From: Patagioenas fasciata
Taxonomy: Eukaryota; Chordata; Aves; Columbiformes; Columbidae
NCBI RefSeq assembly: GCF_037038585.1
Contig: NC_092523.1
Span: 32,341,501 to 32,405,500 of the forward strand
Reading direction: 5' to 3'
Length of the DNA: 64,000 nt
Positions within the stretch are counted from its first letter, which is position 1. Each line of letters begins with the position of its first letter. Made by a program: the position numbers and the translations under genes. The notes under the pieces are model-generated. The model did not search any database and was not told the origin of the DNA. It was given only the letters and a program-made list of their open reading frames with translations. This document shows positions 36,301 through 50,200 of this stretch, one piece after another.

Positions 36301-37690
36301 TCTGCCACCCAGAAATTTCAAATGATACAATTAATTTAGAGGCATAGACTTGGTAAAGTTTAAATATATATTCTGTATTTTATTAGATGTTAAATGTACA
36401 AGTCTAGCCATGTTTCCTCAAAAATTTTTAAGAAACAAAAGGCACACTGTTTCCGTTGATTTTTTGGATAAGTCCCAATATCAGGTGTGCCATAGGCATC
36501 CTGAGATACTGAGAGCTGAACAGCCTGGGTGAAACCAGTGACAGTGCAGGCTGTCTGTGTGGGACTGTGCAATTGTTTTAATCAGGTGTGATGCCTTTGA
36601 CATGGAGATGCATTTTGTAAAGTAGGAATTAAATTCACTTGATGGCTGGCATGTGTTACTTCATTTCATAAAAAAAAGAAAAAGAAAATAAAAGCACCTT
36701 ATAATGCTCTTGGGCCCTAATTCTTCCTAGAGTTCCCAGGAATTTTATAGAAATTGCAGTACGCTCATTGAAAGCGCTGGGATTATTCAGTGTTAGGCAA
36801 ATACATATTTTACAGAAAGAGCAGTTGGTATTTCACATAGTGTAGGATCTTTGTATTTGATTGAACTTTTAGTATTCAGTTGTATTTGTGCTTTTAGTTT
36901 TGTTTTTTTTTTTCCTGCTATATGTTTTGAGGACCTCTGCATTTTTAATAGTTGGACATTTCCAAACCTGAATATAATGCCTTTACCATCTCCTGATCTG
37001 TTTTCCATTTAATTTTAGAAATCAAGCTCCTTAACATTAGCTAAGTCAAAGGATTTCTGTGCATAGACATGCATTACAAAGAACTGTGTATATATATATA
37101 ATTATTTTTATTGTCCATTGGACAAATTCTTTTGTCTTTGTATGTTTTTATTGAGCCTTGTGCTGGGTAAACTCCAGCTTCACCAGCAGAAGTTTAGCTG
37201 GAATCGGGACAAAGGATAAAACGATCTGAATGTTCAGGATGGCTTTTTTCTATTGTGTAACCAGAAAATAAAGCATGGAAGACATGTTACAAATCTTTAA
37301 AAAGAGTTATGTGTGCATCATTTTAAGAAACATTATTGTTCATATCCATTTTAACTTTTCCTTTTGTTCATATGTACATTGTAGTGATTATTTCTGTATT
37401 ATATGCTGCTGAGCATTTAAAATGTAGATAGGTAAACTATGTTGCAATTTAAACCACAAATTTGTATTTCCTTGAACTGCTCTACCAAAATGAAAAGTCT
37501 TGAATTTTTATGAATGTAAAAAATGCTTATATTTAAGAATATGGTGCTTTTTTCACTTTTACAATAGAATTGTAAGCAGCGATATTTTTAGTTACATTAG
37601 TTCCAGATTCTGATGGAAATTACATTGCTCTTCATTTACTGTAAAATGTACTTTACAGGATAACAATTGTGCATTTGTTCTGTATTTTTA

Positions 37691-37696
37691 AATAAA
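37691..37696 (+). terminator. SLC7A2: Candidate distal polyadenylation signal of SLC7A2
   Basis: Canonical AATAAA followed by a T-rich stretch (CTCACTTTTATG) within 25 bases. A second AATAAA at 37267-37272 is the main alternative. Chosen because nothing gene-like follows for 2.6 kb. Confidence 0.5.
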
Positions 37697-37720
37697 GCCG
37701 AATCTCACTTTTATGTACTT

Positions 37721-39461
37721 CATACAACAGCTATAACTTTAAACACCACTATAGTTTTAGTAAACACTAAAATACTGTAATGGCTTAATAACCATTAGCA
37801 TATCAGATATCTAATGTCATGACATTATAGCAATCATTACTCATTTAAAATAAATAACATGATAGCTCATATGGATTTTATAGAGAGGAAAAAACACCCA
37901 TTTTTATGTTTAAATCTTTTATTTTTCCAGTGGTCGGGAGATGGGGATAGTAGCAGCTTTTGTTTCATACTTGCTTACAAACACTTGAGAATTCACTGAC
38001 AGAGAATAATGCCCTTCAATTTGTGCATTTAGTCTCACAGTGCCAAACCAGAGATGATGTTAGGTTTGATTTCCAGAGGGAGGGAGTAGCCCTCAGCGTT
38101 CATGGTCTTCAACCTTCTGATGCACCAAGCCTTGGCCTGGCAGCATCCAGCCACATAGTGGGATGGATAAACTCACTGTTATCTTCTTTTTCCCTTTTTG
38201 GGGAAAAAAACAAACAAACAAACAAAAAAAACTTCCTCATCTTTGAATAGTACTGTGGGTAGAGCAGGAGAACAAAAGCATGAGTCTGGGCAATGGAGAC
38301 TGACAGCCTTGGCACTGGGAGCCACACTTCCAGGCCAGGCTTATCATTTGGCACTGTTTAAAGACATTTGAGTAGTCATCTTTGTTCACAGACCTAAGAG
38401 CAGCTATGACTCTATTATTTTGGGTTTTTTCCTGATGTATACTGCAACTCTTTTATGTAATTCCTTATGAAGTTTTCAAATCGTTCATAATCACCTTATT
38501 GTACATAGAGATTTACTAAGACTGATCTTAAAAGTCTTGGTGCCATGAAGCAGTGGGAATGTGGGCACTGGTTTAAACGAGGACAAGAGTCATCCTGCAA
38601 ATACCACATTTAAACCGTCGGCCTGAAAAGATGTATTTAAGTATGTGGAGAACTGCGGTCATTGCATTTAGGTTTACATTAGCTCTTCTGGTGACTATAA
38701 ATGTAACTAGCTCTTCATTAGTATCTCTTTAAAACTAGGAAGCTTAAAATTCATAAAATCTCTTTCCTTGTTGTATATCTATATAGGAAAAAGTTATACC
38801 TCATCTTCAATATGTCTTAAAATTAATGCATTTTGGGTGTTATTTCCAAGTGCTATTACAATATTTTCCAAAATATACTAATATTTGGAGCTCAGTCACC
38901 ATTAGGTCATTGACCTACCTTGTGTATGAAAGGGGAAATTTGACCTAGGAAGGCCCATAAGAATTGCAACTGGCAGTTTTCAAACAACATGCTTCATCAG
39001 GAGGGGCTGTGAGTATTTCCAGTGCAAATTTGTAGTTTATATTACACATATTTTCTGAGTTATCTCCGACACTCATTTCCTTTAAAACAAAGACTGACAA
39101 CCTTTTCAGAACATAATACTTGGTGGTATTCTAACTGTTTAAAGGGGAAATAATCTTAGACTTTTAACATACCCTGTAGCAACAAAATCTGTTAGAGGTA
39201 ATGGGCAAAACTTTTAGGACATGCTAACGTACACTCAGGTCATTGCATAAAGCCCCTTGGAAGTTCTAGGCAGAATTGTGACAGGGCTGTAGAATGAAAA
39301 AAGGTGATAAAATTTCATCATCTTACTCCACACCAGGGCCTTACTGGCAGCCTCACCGCTAATCAGATACCCCAGGGTGCAGTCTTGGACCAGGCTCAGG
39401 CATGCAGGTCTCTGAATTCTGCATGTGCCACTTATGTGGGCAAGGGAATGTTAGGTATATC

Positions 39462-39504
<43 letters not shown>

Positions 39505-40329
39505 ATGGATGCAGACGAAACCTAGACTTCCTTTAAGATCTGTAAGTGCTTTGTTCTCACATCTACTCCGTTCCTGGAGCTGTGGCCAGGGATGCCATTC
39601 CCCATTTATCCTGATTCACACTGAACTGTGGTCCTGTCTACAATGGGGTCTACCTGTGACAGCCATTATTTTTCCTTTTCCCAGTTCAGTGTCTTCACCG
39701 TGCCCTGCTATCTACCTTTGTGGCCACTCCAGTCATATTTTCCCCTCCCCTCTCCTCCAAGGAAATGGCTTTTGACAGATGTGTGGCCACAAACATACAC
39801 GCAGAGAACATCAAGTTTCCCATGTTCATCTCTTAGCAGTGAAGAGATACCTGCACCTTCTCAATGTGCTTCACACGGGCACCAGTCACACATGAAGCCT
39901 GTCATGGAACATGGAGCCCCAAGTAGCAACACACAGATACTGCCTCTATTTTTCCTCTGTGAGGTAGCTTTTCCTGAGCAGGCTTTTGGGAATCTACTTG
40001 CTGTGGCAGGCTGGAATGAAAGCAATAGTTGACTTAAAGATGTGCTTTTGCTGTCCTAGGCCAACACTGATGCGTGCCTGACATCATCCATCTGTCTGTC
40101 TATATATCTATCTAATCACCTGTACAGCTCACACTCTCTGCTCCTCTCTTCAGATCTGGCTACCAAAGACAACCAAGAGCTTGCACCTGCACAAAGCGAG
40201 ATAAGGCAAAGGACAGCTGTCGCTGACAAGCTAATTCAAGCAGTAAACTTCAACAGGTGTTCCTGAGGTTGGGATTGTTGGGGATGCAGCTAGCTCTGTT
40301 CCTGGTCTGAACGTGGATTTCTGGGGAGT
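37721..40329. other. Intergenic region between SLC7A2 and PDGFRL
   Basis: No exon recognised. Contains a CAAA run at 38207-38229 and a pure TA microsatellite at 39465-39500. ORFs at 39304-40032 overlap the microsatellite and a C/T-rich stretch and look like chance. Confidence 0.7.
39465..39500. repeat. (TA)18 microsatellite
   Basis: Eighteen uninterrupted TA units, length-polymorphic in principle. Confidence 0.95.
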
Positions 40330-41260
40330 GTGCTGGACCAGCGATGGCCGGGGCGACCCTGTCACCGTCCTCAACCGAGGAGCTGCGGAGAGGGAGCCAG
40401 AGCCCTGACCGCAGAGGGAAAGGTTGAGGCTGGAGCCCAGGGGCTGAAGCCTTCACCATGCGAGCGGTGAAGCGCGGCAGCAGGTGCTCTGACAGGCAGG
40501 GTCGGCCCGCGGCGAGTTGCCTCCACAGGACCCGCCTGTGGGCGCAGCGGTCCCTCCTGCCCCAGCGAGGGAACGCGAGTGGCGGCAGCAGCGGCCCCTG
40601 AGCAGCCTCCCAGGCGCGGAGCCCAGGGCAGGCAGCCCCGGCCGACTCCTCCCCTCTGCCGCCGACCGCTGAGGCGCCGCGGGGCCGGCCCCCGCCGCCG
40701 CCGCTCCTGTCCCAGCTCAGCCCAGCGTCCCGGCCGCTCCCGCCATGCGGCTCTGGGTGCTCCTCAGCCTGCTGCTGCTGCAGGAAACGCTGCCGCACGG
40801 TGAGCCGCGACCCCCGCCGCCCTCTGCCCTGCCGGGTTCCCCGGCTTTGCGAGCCGCCTCGGGCTTTCCTCACGGCTGGGCCGCCTCCCCCGCCCTCAGC
40901 GCGGCGGCCCCTGCCCCGCGAAGCGGCAGCGCGTGCCTACGGCCACCCCTCGCTGCCCCCAGCCGTGGCAGCCCGGGGCAGGCGGGAGCCATCTCGGGGG
41001 CGGCGGTGGCGGGGCGCCCGTCGTGCTGGGCGGAGGCGGAGGGAAGGCGGGTGCTCTCCCGGTCTGTGGCCAGCGAGGCGCCGAGCCTGTCCGCTGAAGA
41101 CCGAAAGTGTGGTGTCGGTCCGTGAGGGGGTTTCGGGGAGAGACGTGTGCGGCGGCCGCCGTCTCTATCTCCCGTTAGACTCGACGGTTAAGTCCGTGCT
41201 TAAATCTCCGTGCTGCGCCCCGAGGAGGATCAGTGCTGGACGGGGTGCTCGGGTTAAAAA
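40330..41260 (+). promoter_or_regulatory. PDGFRL: CpG island with PDGFRL promoter and first exon
   Basis: The only strongly GC-rich, CpG-dense stretch of the window, with repeated CGCGG, GCCGCC and GGGGCGG-type boxes (for example 41000-41012). It spans the PDGFRL initiator ATG at 40745 and the start of intron 1. No TATA box lies at a fitting distance, so initiation is probably dispersed across about 40500-40740. The long ORFs on both strands here come from base composition (stop codons are rare in CpG-rich DNA). Confidence 0.85.
40745..40799 (+). CDS. PDGFRL: PDGFRL exon 1, signal peptide
   Basis: MRLWVLLSLLLLQETLPH plus the first base of Val19: a basic residue then a Leu-rich core, a classic secretion signal that matches the human start MKVWLLLGLLL. 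Context CCGCCATGC is acceptable. Donor CACG|GTGAGC at 40800. Confidence 0.94.
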
Positions 41261-44200
41261 AAGAAAATAAAAATAAAAAATAATAGAACACTGTTGTTCG
41301 TTTGTAGAGAGGGCCAAACTTTACAGTTTCAGGTTGTGATGGAGCCTTGGTGGGAGAAGAGTCAATTTTTTGACTGGGAACAGACATTCGTAACCAGTCT
41401 TTGATTTACATAGACTTTTAGCAAAAGAGAAACTTTTCCTCTCACGTGAATAAACTCACTAAATCTTCAGAAGAAACAAAAGAATTCTGTTGTTTTTCAC
41501 CACAGAAGGGCTTGGGGAACAAGGCCAGTGTAGCCCGTGGAAGGTTTTGCAGAAACATGGGAGGCTGGCTCTGAGGTGTGCACTGAAAGGCAAAGATGCA
41601 GCTACCACAGCTGCCCAGGAGATCATGAGGAAAAAATTCATGTAAGAACATTAAAAATCTTTCACCCTCAGAGGTGTTAAGCACAGAAAATAAAAAGTCA
41701 GGGGATGCTGTAAAGTCTCCAGCCTTTAGGATGGTTGGAGCTCAGCCAGGCAAAGCTCGGAGCAACTGAACAGAGGCAGGAAGGGCCTTTCAGGAATCCT
41801 TCCCATCCCAACTTGTGGCTATAAGCAAAGAAATTGCACTCTGGACCAGTGTGGTGTGGGAGAGGACATCTGGACATCTGCTGAAAGGTCTGGTCTGTGG
41901 GTGTACACTACCACATCAAGAAAAGTGTTTTCTATTTGAGAAATAGACAATAAAAACACATAATCAGAAATTAGTTATTACTTGGGTGAAAGATTTCCCA
42001 GGCCAACCCTTTTCTTAGTTTGTCTACTTTATACCGAGGTTTGATGGGAGTCCTTCGCACTAGGTCATCCAGAAGCTTAGCTACAGGAGAAACTGACCTG
42101 GCATATTTAATGACAGTTCCTTGTCTAAAGCTAGAGGTATAAGTCCTAATGTAGACGTTGTGATTTCAAAATAGCCTTCCTAATTTAACTCTTATTAGTT
42201 TATGAACAGTGAAATATGTCCCTGCAGAATGTCTGCGTGAGTGTTGGTGTGTGTCCCTGTATTGTCTAATGAGTGTTTGGATGATTAACTTTTCATTTGA
42301 AGTACCACAAATAGAGGTGTGTCCAACCTATTTTGTTATGCTAGTTGTGATCACAAAGACTCTTCCCTCTCATCTGAGTCCTGGTGGTGAAGAATTATTC
42401 TTCCTTTTATTTTTTTTATTTTTTCAAGGAAGAATTCATCATTGTTAATGAGGGTTTAAAGGTCTATGCTTTTGCCAAAGATCTAGTGTGGGATCTGCCT
42501 CATGGGATGGGCACACGTGGCAGACAGTGAACACATGCAGTTCCCCTGTCCTTGTGGGAGACCTTGCTTCTGATTTTCTCTAGATGGACCCTTGAAGAAG
42601 ATCAGGGACCTTCTTGAGTTATAACATGTGCAGCTGTGAAACCAGAGGAATGTGCATGTAGATATAGGTGATGTCTCAAGTCGAAACTGAATGCTTTTTA
42701 GCATTATGTGATTAATACTCATGTGGGGATTGTTGTGTGTGTAACATCTGCAAGAACAAGGGACGAACATTAAAAGATAGGGTGAGACAAATACTGTGAA
42801 CCAGGAGTGAAAGTGCTGCGTGTTGTATTTTTGTGATGTGTCAAAGCATAGTGTCCTACTTTGGCATGTTGAGTTAGCAGTGACCTTGAATGTACTGCTG
42901 GATGAACTGGGTGCAGTGCATCTTAGAACCACCATTAGAGCTGATCAGAGGTGGAAAGGAGGATTTTTCTCAATGGATATTTTTCTACTAAGTGTTTGTT
43001 TTGTTTGTTTTTTAATAAGAAGTGCTATTGGTGCATTAAAACGACGAGAGCTCTGTGCATAAATCTAGTGAGATGATGAAATATCCCAAACATGGCATAT
43101 TCCTATACTTGCATAAATGGACTAGTTGAGTTTGTTCCCTTCCTTGGGAAGGTCTTGCAGTTTGGATAAGGAAATGGGGAAATCAGTGTGGTGGGTTCTG
43201 TGTTCCTGGAGGGATTTGATTGTATGCCCTCTTTATCTTTGGGTGACAGATTACTGTACCAGTTAATTTAGTTATTGGGCATACAGATACTTGATTCAGC
43301 CATGAGAGAAGGCAGGATTGCGAGGTGCAGAAGTGTTGGCATCAGAAGATACTTGGACAGACTTAGAGGGTGCGCTGGGGAACAGCATGGTTAAGGCTTG
43401 CTGAGAAACTCGCCTCTCAGGGAGGTGCAGCAGAGAGGTAAAACTGGGTTTTCTGTGTTGGAAGATAAAAGCTCCTCTGATGGTGTTTCCTGAAATGCCC
43501 CTGCTGTCACCTGCAGGGAAATATAAGGTCAGACAGTCTCAGTGTGTACCTGGCAGTGTGGCATAGGAGGGCAGTGTTCAGACTCACTAGGAACTACAGA
43601 AACGTGGAACAGAGGGAGCTTGTACAGAGAGGAAAAACTTCATCTAGAGAAAATCAAAACCAGGCTTCTGGCACTTAAAATTGAAAAGCTTTCATAGGGA
43701 AGTCTTTAACATTTTCTTAAAGGCAGAGTGTCAAGTGTGGAAGAGCACACAGTCTGGGATGATGCAGTTCCTTGGGGTGAGGTTTTAAGAACCACGTGCC
43801 CTTGAACAAGTGTCAGGATTGAGGCTGGCAGAATGTAGTGGAAATGGCAGAGAGTATTGTGAACGAATAGTCCTATTTTACTAGGGTTTGGGGCATCAAG
43901 GGAAAAAGAAAAGGGTGGATGAACCAAAGGTTGTGTGCTTCTACAAACAAATTTGGAAAGTACAACAGGGAACTGGAATGACTGATTTGAAATGGGGTTT
44001 GTCAGGCCTGTCAGTAGGACCTCCTAATACTAGGGCACAAATTACATAGGAAAGATGGAATAGCCCAACCCAAGGGAGAAGTGGCAGTATGTGTTGAAGA
44101 AAGCTTTAGTGTCAAATCTGGTCGCTGGTGGGTTTTGTCAGTAAAAGTCATTAGGACTGAAGTACCAGCCTTGCAGAGAACAACCAGCCTGGTTACGGAC

Positions 44201-47200
44201 CGCCCAGCAGGATGGTGGGAATGACTGCTCTGTTAAGGAAAATCAGAGGGGCAGCAAGGACTGGATAGAAAAGCTGAAAGAAGCATTGCTTACCCTTACA
44301 CAGGCTGGATCACACATGTTGGGGTTTGACCCTGAGTGCAATTGTTTAGATGCCACAAATGATGACTTCTTAGAGCCGCTACTCAGGGAACCCCTGAGAA
44401 AAGCTGCAGTTCTTGACTTGACTTGACCCGAGCAGTGCTTGGGTAATTGGATTCAGATGTTACTTTAGAACAGCCAGACTGTAGTTTTAATATTCTTGCA
44501 GGAATAATGAAAGCCAAAGAAATGACTGGTGCATTTGATTTTGGAAAGGGGAATTACATAAGATGAGGAGGCTCATCTCATGAGCCTTGTATATTTAACT
44601 CGCATATGGCTTAAATATAAAAAACAGAGTAAGGCAGACAAAAAGAGAAACAGCTTGCAAAAGGGATAAAACCAGCCATAAATCCTTTTCTTCGTCTGTT
44701 GTGCTGACGTAGAACAGGGAGAGATGGCAGCAAACTTTGTAAGGCTGATAGACACAGGGGACAAGAAAGAACACTTACAGAAAGTAAAACTTAAATCAAA
44801 AACTTAATTATTTGTGTGCTCCCATGTTCACTATGGAGGTGCTTAGGGAGGTTTTAATGGCAAATGGTGACATGATAAGCAAATCTGAAACTTTGAGTGC
44901 AGTGTCCTACTGAGCACTGTAATAGCAGGTTCCGAGACAGAATCTTTATGGGGAGAATCATTAGAGAACATGTCTCATTGATATGCCAAAATAAATGGCT
45001 TTAGAAAAAAATCAACAAAATGAATAGTGTTTAAGTGCCATGATTTGATGATATAGACCTAAGACTTAAGAGGCATTTGAATGCAAAATTGCTAAAACCT
45101 TGACTCAGGTGCATAACGTATCACAGAACTACTCCTTATGAGGGAAATAGAAATATACAAGTATTGTAAGATTTTTGAGGGAGGTACAGGCAGAAAGCAA
45201 GATCTATGTATTCTGTAAATTGAACTCATTAATAAATAGGCATGAATTACAAAAGAGTCAGTATGGTTTTGTATGGTTGCCTTTTTTTGGCTGTTGTTTT
45301 CCCCCTGCGTCCCCTTCGCTTTCAGAAGTGTGTTTTGTTTTGCAGATCTGCTGAAGTTCTCTTAAGGACTTTATAATGTGGCATGGATGAGTTGGTTGAT
45401 GTACTTGGATTCCCAAAGGCTTTTGATATACCTGTTATTAAAGACTCCATGGGGGCCAAGGTGCTGTGAGGCAAGGGAAGATCTCTTAAGGCAGTAATAA
45501 CTAATAGAAAATAAAGAGTAGGAATGAGTTTTCAGTTTTTGCAATCTGGGCATAGAATTGTTTTTATCCAGTTGAATTTCCAAGCAATCTTGTAAGGTGT
45601 GTGCTTTTCAGCATAATTTGAAATCTGCTGAAACAAGAGAAAACTGACAGTAAAGAGTTGCAGAAGGATCTCTCCATTTTGAAAGACTAGGCAGTGAAAA
45701 TAGGACTTGAAATTTTATGTTGGTAGATGCAAAGTAATACAAATTATTCTAACTTTGCATACACATTGATGGGTTTATACTTAGGAAGTTCTAACAAATA
45801 ATTCCTATTAAGGAAAGTGGTCTCTCAGTTACGCTTGATTATTCTAGAGAAAGTCCGCTCCTAGTATTGCTTTATTGAAAGGCAAGAAGATGCCACTAAT
45901 AGGTACAACAGTGATTTGACCATATCTTGAACCCGGTGTACAGCCTGCTTTTATCTTCTATCCATCACCCAAACAAGATGTAACTAAACTGTTCTAAGAT
46001 GTGTGTACTTTACAAGGAGCTGTTAAATAGGGTAGGACTCACAAGTCTGGAAAGGATATGTTTAAAGGACACTTAGGTTCTCTAAAAGTACAAGAGACAC
46101 AGAGAAGGTTGTGGCAGAAACAATGGATATTTATTCACTTAAATATTAGATGCCTCCTGGTTTTTGTGTTATGTATAGTTTGTGTGGTTTTGAAAATTGA
46201 CCAGATGAACTGCTGAGGGAAGAATCCACTCAATGCAATAAAACAGCGGTAATTGTGGTTCACTGATCCCTTGAGCTAAAGGATCTTGGAAGCCAGGACA
46301 CTAGTATCAAAGGAGCAGAGATGGTTGCTGTGTTCCCTGGTTGACATCTGAACACTGGGTGGTGTCAGTGCGAAGGTGTTGGATAGGTAGATGTTTGGCC
46401 TGACCCGCTGTAGCATTTCTAATGAAATGGAGCAAAAAAGTTCTCCTGCACCAACTGCTTGCCCCCGTGATATATGCACAGTGTCACTCACTTGGCTAAT
46501 GTTCTAGGAGTAACTAGAAAAACCCTACTTCGTGGTCTTCCATGGAAGGCAGCAATCACTTCTCTCAAATTCTCCCTTGTTATTATCGTTCCGTCCTTTT
46601 TGCCAACTTTTCATGGCCAGTGGCGTCACAGATTTGAAGTAAAACTGGAAGAACCATGAATATTTATTTCACTCTCCCTTCCAGAAACTATAAAATCTTA
46701 CCCTCTTACCACTTGCCTCTAAATAAGGTTCTGTTTTCATCTGGACTGTCAAGATAAATGGCTGTTACAGAGAAGTGATGAATTAAATACTACTTTCAAG
46801 TGACTTAAGTGCCCTTTATATTTTCACAGTAGTTACTGTAAAAGAAGAAAATGGCATCACTAACATCATATTATAATTGCCACGAAGTTCCACACTTGCC
46901 AGTTTTTCTTTGTGTGTCTCTTACGGTGACATGGTGTGTGAGAAGGCTGTGCAGAATTGATGGGTGTGTGACATCCTTGTGGAGGGGGAGAACTTGGGTA
47001 GCAAGGAATGGCAATGACATGAGGTAGAAATGATAAAAGTAGCTGGAGACAGAAATGCTGTATTTCTTTCCCTTCCCATTTATAGAATTCTCATACCTTA
47101 CATATTTGTCTGTTTATGTGAACTGTAAGTATAGATTTTCCACATGTTGAAAGCTCTCTTTTTTTTTTCCTTTTTCACCAGGAAAATGGGTCATGCCATA

Positions 47201-50200
47201 GACTTCGAAAACTTATGAAATTAATTCTTATTCATTTTTGTGAATCCTTTATAGGAAGAAGAAAACTTTAGTTATTCTCTGTGATAATAAGGACTGTTTT
47301 GCAAAAAGATTACATAACCTTTTTCTAATCATTAATGTTGCCTTCTTTATTTTCCTAGTTATTGGGCAGCCTGCTAAGAGTAAGCATTCAAAAGAACCTG
47401 GTGAAAACAAAATTAAGCCTGTTAACAAAAAAGTAAAACCCAAAACACCGAAAATGAAGGAGAGAGAATCTGCTGACTCGTCTTTGAAGTCCCAGTCCAT
47501 ACTGACACAGGTGATGGATAAAGGTCATTTCCAGAAACTGCCTACCACTTTAAGCCTGCCTGCAGGACAAAGCATAGAGCTGCGCTGCAAGGGGAGTAAC
47601 GTTACTTGGAGCTATCCTTCATACTTAGACACCTTTAAAGACTCCAGACTCAGGTAAGCTATTTATTTTTTTTTAGGCGAAAAAAGATCCAGAGCGCTTT
47701 TTTTCCTGCCACTTTCAATACCATTGTTTTTTGTTTGTTTACATTTTTACATTCAAGATGTTGCATCTAGTGGTTTCTAATGTCAGCAAAAAAGGATAAG
47801 CATCTTTCATTTGTCACCAGTTACTGCCCTGTGGAATAGTCTTGTAGTGTATAAACTGGATTTCCTTCAGATGAGTCTAGAATAGAAGATGTGGTCCAGT
47901 GGGACACCAGGGTGCTCCAGACACTAACAGGGAACCATATTACAGGTAGACTGAGATAAAACTCTCCTGGCTGGTTAGTGTGGATGTCAGGTACTCACTA
48001 CCAATTCTGTTGCTCTACAGAAACCTCCTGGTGGGCTGTACTGGTTGCTAATGTAATTACCACCTGATACACTAATTTCCTGAAGAGGCTCAAACCCACC
48101 TCTCTTAACTAGAAAAGAGCTACATCAGCAGCCATGCTAAGGAGCGAGTAAGCGTAGTCTTTAGTTTTCCAGTCAAAGCTACATTTGTGTGCAAAAGGGA
48201 GTTGCAGGATTTGTGGTGTGGCTGAGGATAGTCACCTTGGGTTTAGGAAGGCATTTTCTTTCATCTTGTGACATCTTTAAGGAAATCGCATAAATAGTTG
48301 GTAGAGCAGGAAGAGTAACTGAGGACCTTCCCTTTCTGTGCCTAACCAGAGCCGTCCTGTTGCTCTAAAAATCTTTCTCTGAAAACCTGTAATTTTTTTT
48401 TTTGGCCATCCCAGTTTTTTGGAAATAGTACACATAGCAAAATGTAGATGAAATGTAGTAATTTAGTTCTGGATTTGAAAGAGGAGTGGCACATGAGGAG
48501 CTTAAGGATGTCTTCCACAGGCATATTTTGCCATTAGTAGTGTCCGTTTTCACTGGCTATTTCATAGAGATTTATGTTGTCTATGAAGGACAAGTAGTGA
48601 GGAGACTCTGGAGCACTGTGAATGATGCCCTAGGAAAAAGCTGTATGTACCTTTTCTTGGATTGTTAGGTGACAGAAGCACAGAAGGATGAGCAAAGGTA
48701 TCAACTCCTATTGCAATTTTGTTCCTCAATGAAACGGAAGTGTGTACACTCTATGTAAATAACTCAGATTATCTGAATCTTCATGATCCATTTCACTTAT
48801 TTACAGGTATGATGCTACCTTCAAATCACTCCCAGCTAATTAATTTTTCAGATGTATTCTTCACCTTTCTGCATCCCTTTTCAAAGAGGTGTGTTGAAGA
48901 TTGGCAGTTGTGCACTGTGATCTCTAGCAAATCCTTCTGAAATTTGTGAGCCAGTTCTTCTCCAAGTGTTTATTTGCTTGCCCCATGCCAGCTGAGGAGT
49001 TCAAGACTGCAGTGGTTGAATAAACCTCTGTAGCTAGTGCAGGACCTCTTTCATAGTAAGTTACAGCAGCAAGCCTATTTCTGCTGAGAACTTATCACAG
49101 CAACATCTCTTAAAAGATCTTGTGACCGATTTAAACAACTACTGCTTTTTCTTTTGCAAGAAATAATGTTTTATCTGGATTTATTCCAGTAGGTGGCGTT
49201 TATCAGCTGCAATACAGACCTGGTCTTCCAGCAAACCAAAGCTGAACCTGCAAAGTAGTATCGACAGGAAGGGTGTGTCATTTGTAATTTTCAAGTGTAT
49301 CCTATGTTTTGTGCATTTGCAAATAGGTTGCTGGCATGATTTGGTCCTGTAGACCTCCACGTTCTGTTGTCTGAGTATTAGTGTCTGGCATTGAAGAAGA
49401 CAAGGCAAGTGTTGACGGTTTTGGGAGAGGAATCTGAATGCTCTTTCATTGTTTGACTGTCTGTTCCTCTCTTGCAAAATAAAGTAGTTTCTCAGTGATG
49501 TACATGGGTCAAAATACAAGAATTTAAGGTAGTTTTGGGAAAAACAATATATGAGTTTCCTAATTGTGTAGTTTGGTACTTTGGAGTTTGAAGCAGCTTG
49601 GAATTCTGTTGCCTCAGCAATTTACCTTTCTAGTCTCACTCAAGTTCACAGTATTTGTAATATTTTAACCATATAACAAAAGTTAATAACGTCACACAAA
49701 ATAAATGCTATAAAGCACTTTGGCTGGGTGGATATAACTCACGTAAGTGTTTATTTTCTTTCAGGAATATGTTAGGCTTATATTTAAGGGTCTATATTGA
49801 AATATGATGATCTTTGCTTTAGACCATGCAGCAAGCACCAACTACAATAGGCAAATTAAAAAAAATATGAATATATTACGCTAATTATTTTAAAACAAAA
49901 ATGCAAAGGGCAAAGGAGGGAAAATCAGAAAAATTATTAGCAAATAAAATACAGCAAAACCATGTTTAATCAGCTAGATATATATGTATGTGTGTGTATA
50001 TATATATATACACATTTGTTTGTTTGTTTTTTGAGTGCTTAAAGACCAAGTAGAAGGTAATCTCTTCATTACCAGCTAGGGAGGTGTGGAGTGAAACCCA
50101 AGCTAATTAACTGGGCTGGGCTTTTTTACCTTGGATTTCCATGCTGGTCTTGCTGGCGCTGGGGCACTGGTGCCAGGCAGAGTTGGTAGCAGCCACAGGG

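Larger units (their letters stand above)
32505..37720 (+). other. SLC7A2: SLC7A2 3' untranslated region (probable)
   Basis: No ORF above 81 codons. AATAAA words occur near 33693, 35176, 35967, 37267 and 37691. CAT-2 messages in mammals are long, with several kilobases of 3' UTR, so I place the distal end after AATAAA at 37691-37696, about 5.2 kb past the stop. Repeated ATTTA words suggest AU-rich control of mRNA stability. Contains one CR1 fragment. The end is a prediction; shorter forms using proximal signals are possible. Confidence 0.55.

Noticed and set aside
40250-40873. 207-codon minus-strand ORF over the PDGFRL promoter
   Set aside because: It lies in the CpG island, is rich in Arg, Gly and Pro, and is antisense to a clear first exon. 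GC-rich DNA lacks stops on all frames.
40579-41270. Overlapping + strand ORFs of 74, 126 and 156 codons in the CpG island
   Set aside because: The 126-codon frame is the real signal-peptide exon running on into intron 1; the others are composition artefacts in different frames.
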